Source of the DNA: Tigriopus japonicus
Taxonomy: Eukaryota; Arthropoda; Copepoda; Harpacticoida; Harpacticidae
Direction of reading: 5' to 3'
Length of the DNA: 64,000 nt
Assembly (NCBI GenBank): GCA_010645155.1
Contig: CM021321.1
Coordinates: 7,227,436-7,291,435 of the forward strand
The notes beneath the pieces were generated by a model. It was given only the letters and a program-made list of their open reading frames with translations, was not told the origin of the DNA and did not search any database. This document shows, one piece after another, positions 57,932-64,000 of this stretch. Both the position numbers and the translations under genes were made by a program. Position 1 is the stretch's first letter. Each line of letters opens with the position of its first letter.

Positions 57932-58959
57932 AGACTTTCCCGGACCAGCCTTATGTACAAGGCTATACTAGGGCCCCTAACTCGAACACATTAAACGATC
58001 AAATATCATACAGAGTCTGACACCTCAATGCATGTTTACAGGGAATTTCATATCCTGTATCGGATAAAAACCCGTAAAAAATTTTTCTTAAATGAAAGCT
58101 GGAGCGATTGAATTGAGGAAAAACGTGTTTCTGGTCGCCAACTGATGAGCGGACGAAAGCGGACAAAAACCAACGAAATTTAAACTGAGTGACCAGGCAA
58201 GTTATCACAATGGAATTGATTAATACTTGTAAGAGATTTCTGTAGACAATGCCAATATCCAGTCTCAAGGTGGGCAAGAAACAGATATCTGAACTCTCAT
58301 TCAATTAAATATGGCATACATGACAAAACTTGATCATTTGGGTCACCTTGTGCTTTCATTGATGGTCACTTTCTTGGAGGAAAAGAAGATGACACAAGGT
58401 ATCCATACCATGAATTTAAATCTTACAACTAGGGACTCTTTTACCAATATAATGAATAATTTCTAGTAGTAGGAACACAAACTTGACCTTTAGTGTTGCA
58501 TTAGGTTAATCCAATACATTGTTGGGCAATAAAGAACATTTGGTCTCAAAAACAACTTTTAAGAAGATATTCCTGATCTACAGGCCTGGCCAATCAAATT
58601 CACTTGCCAAATCAGCCGGAGAAGAGCTTGCACCCGATCTAGTATAACATAAATTAAAATAAACATCAATTCTTCACAATTTTATAATGAAAAGTGCTCT
58701 AAATAACTTGCAAACAATAATGTATGCTTTTATTGCGACTCTTGCTCTTGTCAAGGCATCGAAATGGTCACAATCTGTCAGATTCTCAGCTTACAGAAAC
58801 ATGCATGATTATTATACTTCAAAGCCAAAACTTCGGCATTTACAACCTCAAATTCTCAAAAAGTATAATGCCTTCCTATGAACTACTGATTTTTTTACTG
58901 TCATATATCTGAGAAAATAATCGCAAATTTCCTGGTCATGACTAATCATTTTTGAATTC

Positions 58960-58996
58960 AGAGCAAGTCGGAATGATCCTCATTCCGTCTTGCTCT
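58960..58996. other. 17-bp near-perfect hairpin
   Basis: AGAGCAAGTCGGAATGA and TCATTCCGTCTTGCTCT pair at 16 of 17 positions around a three-base loop (TCC). Stand-alone inverted repeat; could be a terminator-like fold, a small MITE core or a cruciform site. Confidence 0.8.
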
Positions 58997-59703
58997 GATC
59001 TTGAAAGATCCTCAAAAAGTCAAACAATTCAACACCCTCTAAACGGGTTTTCGATTTTTCGTGTCATTCTTTAAGTTGTACTTTGGCCAGCCACGAATAC
59101 CTCACAAAATAGTATTTGATTTATTACCTTGTAGTGGTTACCCTTCATCACCCAAAGCGTGTGATTAAATAAAAATGTCTACACAAAGTATTTACTGCAA
59201 AATATCTCAGTGGCCTTGTTCTTAAGATGTAAATTCAATAGAACTATTGCTCGGCTGCAATAACCTGTCATTTTGTCACCAATAAATTTAATTTGTCCTT
59301 ATCTTCTCAGAAGCTAAATGAACGGTTAATGACGCAAATGGCAATAAAAAATATGTGAACACATTCCCATTCATTTCAATCAACAAGTTGCCAACTTTGG
59401 CACCCCTTGTGTTTTTAGAAATCACACTATCGCGAGATCTAGAAGCTTGTTGCGGCATGCCCTCAGTGCATTTTCTTTCGTCCTTCTCATTAATTTCAAG
59501 TTGCAACAGCCGATCTTTTTTCATACGATCGACAAGAATATCTTATTAAAATAAACACCGTTAATCAAAATTATATTGTATTTCTTTATTAACACCGGGC
59601 TGTTAGGCAAGAAAAATAAGACGAACGTAGTAACGGACCCTCTCTCGATACTACTGCACGCAATACCGTCCTCCTTGAGTTTTCAAATGCTCAAGGACCA
59701 AAA

Positions 59704-59968
59704 TTAAGGGACAAAGACTTTGACAGTGTCCGTTTCCTTGGAGTATTTATCCTCTGCTTCGACTGCACACCGAAGCATGTCTTCTTTGGCATTGACTTTC
59801 AATGCATAAATGAGTGAAAGTAGAGACATTAACTTTGAGCACCCTCTCTTGCTGTATTTCATGACCCCAAACTTGAGCAATTTTTGACAGCACATATTAC
59901 CAGCATACCCTCTCTTGCTGCATTTCATGGCCCCAAACTTGAGCAATTTTTGACAGCACATATTACCA
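59704..59968 (-). pseudogene. LINE ORF1 fragment with an internal 66-bp duplication
   Basis: The minus strand has CCQKLLKFGVMKYSKRGC, the zinc-finger start of the ORF1 shared by copies A-C, twice in a row. Units 59841-59902 and 59907-59968 are 66 bp apart and differ at a few bases. Short remnant. Confidence 0.7.
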
Positions 59969-61087
59969 ACATATATCTTGAGATATTTCCAGAAAGACTC
60001 TCTTCAGGACAAGTCCAAAATCAATACAGTCGAATCTCATTTTCAGCAACTTCTCTGTCAGCGGCAAAATGTTGCTTATATCGATATTTTTCTTATATTG
60101 ACCCTCAAGAAAATTGGCTCAAGAAACGATAAAAATTACAGGAAACTACTAGAGAAGTTTACCTCACCTTTGAATAAGCTTATAAGCTTACTTTCAGCAC
60201 AAAAAAATCTGATAATGACTCAAAAATTTCGCTTTAAAAAATAGTCATTAAAACACAAAAATTGACATTACAAGTGCATGTATTTATAATTTATAGCTCC
60301 ATTACAAAGCTCAAGAACTTGTTTCAATCTTAGTTTGACAGAAAAAATGGAAAAAAAAGTTCAATTTTGTCTTCATGATTGGTAAATTATTTAACTTAAA
60401 CCGGGACACACAACTTTTTAAACAATTTGACCTTCCAGGCTTTCATACTGATGTTTTTCTTTTTGCTTTTTTTGGAATATCTCAACTGCAAATCTTCTAT
60501 TCTCAGTTCGACCTTAAATTACCTCAAATTTGAGAAACTTTCTTGGGATGACAAGACACTTCCTTGCGTTGTTTATTTTTCATTAAGTTTTGCTTTGGCA
60601 GACACAGAAATTTGTTTCACTCTTAAACATTGCAGATTTGTTGGTGAAACTAATGTGCTTATGTTATTTTTCATAATTGTCGATTAATTGTTTTTTAAAT
60701 AATGTCTTAAAAATAGTTCTTGTTGAGTGGCATTTCGGACAATTTTTAGTGATTCTAGGGTTCAAAATGCAATTTTTATTCTTCTGACTCGAACTTGAAA
60801 AATGCAAGTCGCAAGAGCCCAAAAAAGTGCGCAAACGGGACCCCAAAGGTCTATGCTTGAGCAACCAAGGGGGAATTTATGAGGATCAATCTCGAGTATT
60901 GAATCCACATTGACCCACATAAGATTGACCTTTCTTGAGTTTGGGCCGTTTGGGCATTGGTTAGAGACGCAGTCTAATTTTTTTGCAAACTTATCGATCG
61001 TAAAACCACGACAAAACAGCTAAAAAACAATATCACTTTCTTGTAGTGTTGTATTTCGAGTTGGGAGTGCTGCCATTTTTTCACTTG

Positions 61088-61190
61088 AAGCTTAGCACGG
61101 TTTAAAAGGGCAGGTTGTATGGGAATTTTTGAAAAGACCTAAACCAATTTAGCAACACTCGAACTAGTTCGTTTTCTTCTATTGTCTGTT
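61088..61190 (+). repeat. Dispersed repeat, inverted partner of 63585-63665
   Basis: Shared blocks are TTTAAAAGGGCAGG, AATTTTTGAAAA, ACCTAAAC, CAATTT and GCAACACTCGAACTAGTTCG. The last contains the palindrome CGAACTAGTTCG. The hAT-like element at 61277 lies just downstream and may have inserted into the same larger repeat. Confidence 0.65.
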
Positions 61191-61276
61191 GAAAAGTTTA
61201 GTTGTGGTCAGCTTTTTGACCCGAAAAACCAAAGTGGCAAAGATCTGCCAAAATCCAATTCGAAACACATCAGTAC

Positions 61277-61996
61277 TAGTGATGGGAGGCAAACAAGAGC
61301 TTGGGCAAGCGGTCCGGTACAGTACCTTGGACTTGCCGAAACTTGGGTCTACTTGGGTGCCTGTACAAGTATTTTTCCCACCTTACAGGTTTGCCAAATT
61401 TGCTAGGGATAAAGACTAAACCTTCGGCATCAGAATTTCAATTAACCAGAAAGTTTCAGTGAAATAGGGCCCATGCCCTTGTTAGGATGGATTTTTAGAT
61501 GAAAACACACAATTCAAAGCTTTTGTATCGAGAAATGCAAAAGCTTTTGAGAATATTTCAAAAAAAAAAAAAAGAGTTGGCATCTTATATTTTTTTCTAG
61601 CAACTCTGAGTGACCGAGCTTGTTCCCAAGTGTGACTGTTAAATCTCATTCTTGATTGGCCCGAAAAGTGTATTCATGTGTGGCTTAGAACGGAAACTAA
61701 AGAAAAAACATGGTTTTGCAAATGCTATCCAAATCAAAATATTTGTTGTTTCACTTCCACTGTTTATTGTTAAATTATTAAGGTCAAAAGATCATTGAAA
61801 ATGCAACTTGACATTCTTTTCTTCTAAGTCACACTGCAAGCATCTGAAATCTTCTAAGAGCAACTGCCGGCAACTGCATCTTCCAATGTTCCTTGAGCTT
61901 GGGAAGTGTATTGGTGTATTGCCCAAGTAATGCTTGTCAACAACTTGTGCTTGGGGTGTCTGTGATGACTCATTACTTGCCCAAGTCACATCACTA
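61277..61996. mobile_element. 720-bp hAT-like non-autonomous element, copy 2
   Basis: The ends read TAGTGATG and CATCACTA. The flanks are ATCAGTAC (61269-61276) and ATCAATAC (61997-62004), an 8-bp duplication with one change. Internal sequence matches 37169-37875 inverted, for example CAACTGCCGGCA..CTGCATCTTCC, TTACTTGGGCAAT-like and CCAAAAGAT-like blocks. An A-run near 61560 differs from copy 1. Confidence 0.85.
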
Positions 61997-62004
61997 ATCA
62001 ATAC

Positions 62005-63177
62005 TTTCTTGTTCAAGTCACAGATATCTAAAAAGATGCGAGATAGTTGCCTATTTTGGAGACAATTTTCACAGACAGCTGACCAATGTCCCCCTGCGTA
62101 TGTCTAAAATCCAGTACAGTTATAACTTGGAATGATGCTTAAGTCTTAATTTCTCGAAGTAGCTTGTTCATGATTTGCAAAAATGGTCAAACTTAGAGAG
62201 GTAACAACATTTAACCTAGAAACCTAACCTTGAAATATAGATAATTTGGTTGTTCTTGTTGCCATGTACCTCGACTCCTTCAATGTGGAAATCACAGGTG
62301 GAGGTTTTACTACGAAAAAACGACTTCGCTCAGAAGAATTAGCCCTCGATCTGATGACATCAAGTCAAGTGTTTGCCTAAAACCGGAGTGGCAGCAACAG
62401 ATGATTCATACTTAGTTCAGAGTGATGAAACAACAAATTCTGTGGTGCCTCATCAAGATTTTTTAATTACGCTACAAAGCAATTAACACCCTATAACAAC
62501 AAAATTTGGATCTATTTTGTTACACCGAATGTAAAATGAATCAGAGCCAACACAAAATCTCAGCAGAAATAAGATTCTGACACCTTTGCGATTAAAAAAA
62601 TTGCGGAATTGGTCACGTTGGCCCCATGGAAGAAATTGCGGTCGGATCGGAATTATGAGTAAGTCCGCGGGTTGGTGATTGCTTCATTTTGAAGTTCAAA
62701 TTTAAACGTTCATGATTGATACATATGATCATTTTTTTTCTCATAGCTTCAAGTTAACCATCGTAGATTCCAAATCAATCACGATTGGAGGACTGCTTTC
62801 AGCAGAAGTCATTTCCTAGGAAGAAATCACTTCTTCATTGAAGTAAAAATGTGCTTGATGTAAAAAAAAATTTTATGTACTGTCAGCATGACACAATCAA
62901 TGATTTTCAAAAGCTCAAATACCATATAAATCATTTCTTGAAGTCCAGAATCAAGGTGTTTTGTCGATTCATATCATGTAAAGGGAACCAAGAAATAGAT
63001 CTTTTGAAAAATGTAAGAAATAATCGATTTTTTACTTTCTAAAATATGACGACACAGCATTATTAGAATAAAGTTCATCACACTGGGGAAAAAGCACCTC
63101 TTTCAAAGAGGCCTAGTCCTTATAGGGCTTCGGCCTCCTCTTGTTTTGAAGACTTGCCCTAAAGTACGCATAGAGGT
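62005..63177. other. AT-rich DNA, no gene
   Basis: Nothing recognisable on either strand. Confidence 0.5.
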
Positions 63178-63275
63178 CTATAGAGCGGAGATACTAGAGC
63201 ACGCCGGTCGTGAAATTTCATTGGGGGCAGCAAGGGCGATTTATCATCAGCGACTAGTTGGAACTTGCCCAAATA
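63178..63275 (+). repeat. Dispersed repeat, direct partner of 52999-53130
   Basis: Shares GGAGATACTAGAGCA, CGGTCGTGAAATTTCATT and CAGCAAGGG in order. Similarity resumes weakly to about 63370 (CTTCCACTTG..TGGGCA). Confidence 0.7.
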
Positions 63276-63369
63276 AGTCCAATGCACTGACGTTTGTACT
63301 ATGATCTTCCACTTGCATGGGCAAGTTTTTATGAGGATATATTTGCTTTTCCACGCAACTTATGGGCAA

Positions 63370-63515
63370 CTTTGATCGCTACAACTGATCTTAAATCCTG
63401 GGTTAGGACAGAGCCCATGAATGCTCTTGAAAACATACAGTATCAGATACCTTTCATACCTTCTCTGAGTACTGTACAACCCTAACTTCTGGAGCCTCTC
63501 CCAATACGAGAGCTA
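63370..63515 (-). pseudogene. LINE fragment (copy A/B family)
   Basis: The minus strand carries the stretch encoding SYWERLQKLGLYSTQRRYER, then YLILYVFKSIHGLCPNPGF, nearly the same as copies A and B. It is cut off abruptly at both sides. Confidence 0.8.
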
Positions 63516-63711
63516 TCTACCAAAAAATATGGCAGTACTGCCAACTCGAAATCCATTTATAGAACTATTCATGAAACTCAAAATCGAACTAGTTCGAGTG
63601 TTGCCAAATTGGTCCCTGTTTAGGTATTTTCAAAAATTTCTATACAGCCTGCCCTTTTTAACAATGATAAACTTCCGAGTCAAAACTGGAAGCACTCCTG
63701 GTTCGAAACAC

Positions 63712-63990
63712 ATCACTAGAGTGCGTAGAAAAATTTACTGATTTTCACAAAAAAATTAAATTAAATTTACTCCAAAAAGGCCAAAAATAATTAAAAAAAT
63801 GTATTCCCCAACCGTATAAGAAATAGAAATATTGATGATAATAATATTGATGATAAAGATGCCTTTAGTCATTTTGGTAATCATTCTTTGTAATTCAGCT
63901 ACAACTCAGCACATTTAGTTATTTCTGGCTAAATATTAAGGCTTTATTTTTTGGCATAGAAGAAATTTGAACTGAAGACAGGTGTGTTCA
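63712..63990 (-). repeat. Dispersed repeat, copy b (inverted partner of 664-928)
   Basis: See the copy at 664-928. The minus strand here runs from CACCTGTCTTCAG to TTTTTCTACGC with several small differences and an extra ATTATCATC-rich stretch. Confidence 0.75.
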
Positions 63991-64000
63991 CCGTGTCCAA

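Larger units (their letters stand above)
54170..58065 (+). mobile_element. LINE copy C, almost complete but frameshifted
   Basis: 5' part and ORF1 (about 54232-55076), endonuclease plus linker (55084-56480), RT (56480-57300), C-terminal domain (57270-57931), 3' UTR with hairpin (ending 58065). It is a diverged relative of copies A and B, with the same order and ORF1 layout. YADDTKLV, LDFAKAFDKVDH and SGVPQGSILG are all present. It is dead through an early stop in ORF1, shifts near 54440, 55305, 56690, 57290 and 57600, and a stop in the C-terminal part. Confidence 0.9.
58066..61087. other. Repeat debris and AT-rich DNA, no gene
   Basis: No host gene recognised. Notable items are a hairpin at 58960-58996 and a LINE ORF1 fragment at 59704-59968. 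Several short frames have no recognisable domain. Confidence 0.5.

Noticed and set aside
59288..60687. Several 60-90 codon frames near 59.3-60.7 kb
   Set aside because: No domains, no splice context, strongly AT-driven composition; only the LINE ORF1 fragment at 59704-59968 is supported.

Overview
The window is eukaryotic nuclear DNA. Its genes are split by short introns with GT..AG borders in consistent phase, AATAAA signals follow several stop codons, and the intergenic DNA is AT-rich and crowded with transposable elements. The mix of non-LTR retrotransposons, a tRNA-derived SINE, hAT-like MITEs and the gene set points to an arthropod. A crustacean, perhaps a copepod, is my inference from the look of the proteins and cannot be proved here. 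There are two assembly gaps (9907-10480 and 35315-35336). No operons, CRISPR arrays or bacterial features were seen.

Five protein-coding genes could be rebuilt exon by exon, and in each the exon lengths sum to an exact multiple of three. (1) An LHFPL-type tetraspan membrane protein, minus strand, 3571-7763, 3 exons, 321 aa. (2) A family I inorganic pyrophosphatase, plus strand, 17744-20765, 5 exons, 355 aa, with a mitochondrial-looking leader. (3) A PLP-dependent threonine/serine dehydratase with a C-terminal ACT domain, minus strand, 20961-23526, convergent with gene 2. Its ACT-domain exon is duplicated, giving two alternative C-termini of 489 or 540 aa. (4) and (5) Two SAMHD1-like HD-domain dNTP triphosphohydrolase paralogs, minus strand, 24157-29300 (559 aa) and 41667-46649 (478 aa). 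They share the same six-exon layout, and only the first has a long N-terminus with a basic NLS-like patch.

The rest is mobile DNA and debris. 9779-17235 holds a gap-truncated SINE, a 553-bp hAT-like MITE, a 3.2-kb element with 164-bp terminal inverted repeats and a 9-bp target duplication (MULE-like, with a 204-bp hAT MITE nested in it) and another SINE remnant. The introns of SAMHD1-like gene 1 hold two more MITE-like elements. Between the two SAMHD1-like genes lie a broken LINE (32226-35314), a decayed THAP/P-type transposase (35340-37024), a decayed BEL/Pao-like gag cut by a 707-bp hAT-like element (37169-37875), and a GTGACC-rich minisatellite (40585-41350). Intron 3 of gene 5 carries a second type of LINE fragment. 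From 46.9 to 58.0 kb there are two further LINE copies of one broad family (minus 46910-50810 and plus 54170-58065), SINE insertions and a 211-bp satellite. The last 6 kb is repeat debris, including a second copy of the 0.7-kb hAT-like element.

The five genes do not form an obvious pathway. The pyrophosphatase and the two dNTPase-like genes all act on phosphoanhydrides or nucleotides, but their adjacency is probably chance. The most interesting items are the duplicated ACT exons with their own poly(A) signal, the tandem SAMHD1-like pair with different N-termini, and the set of TIR elements with readable target-site duplications.
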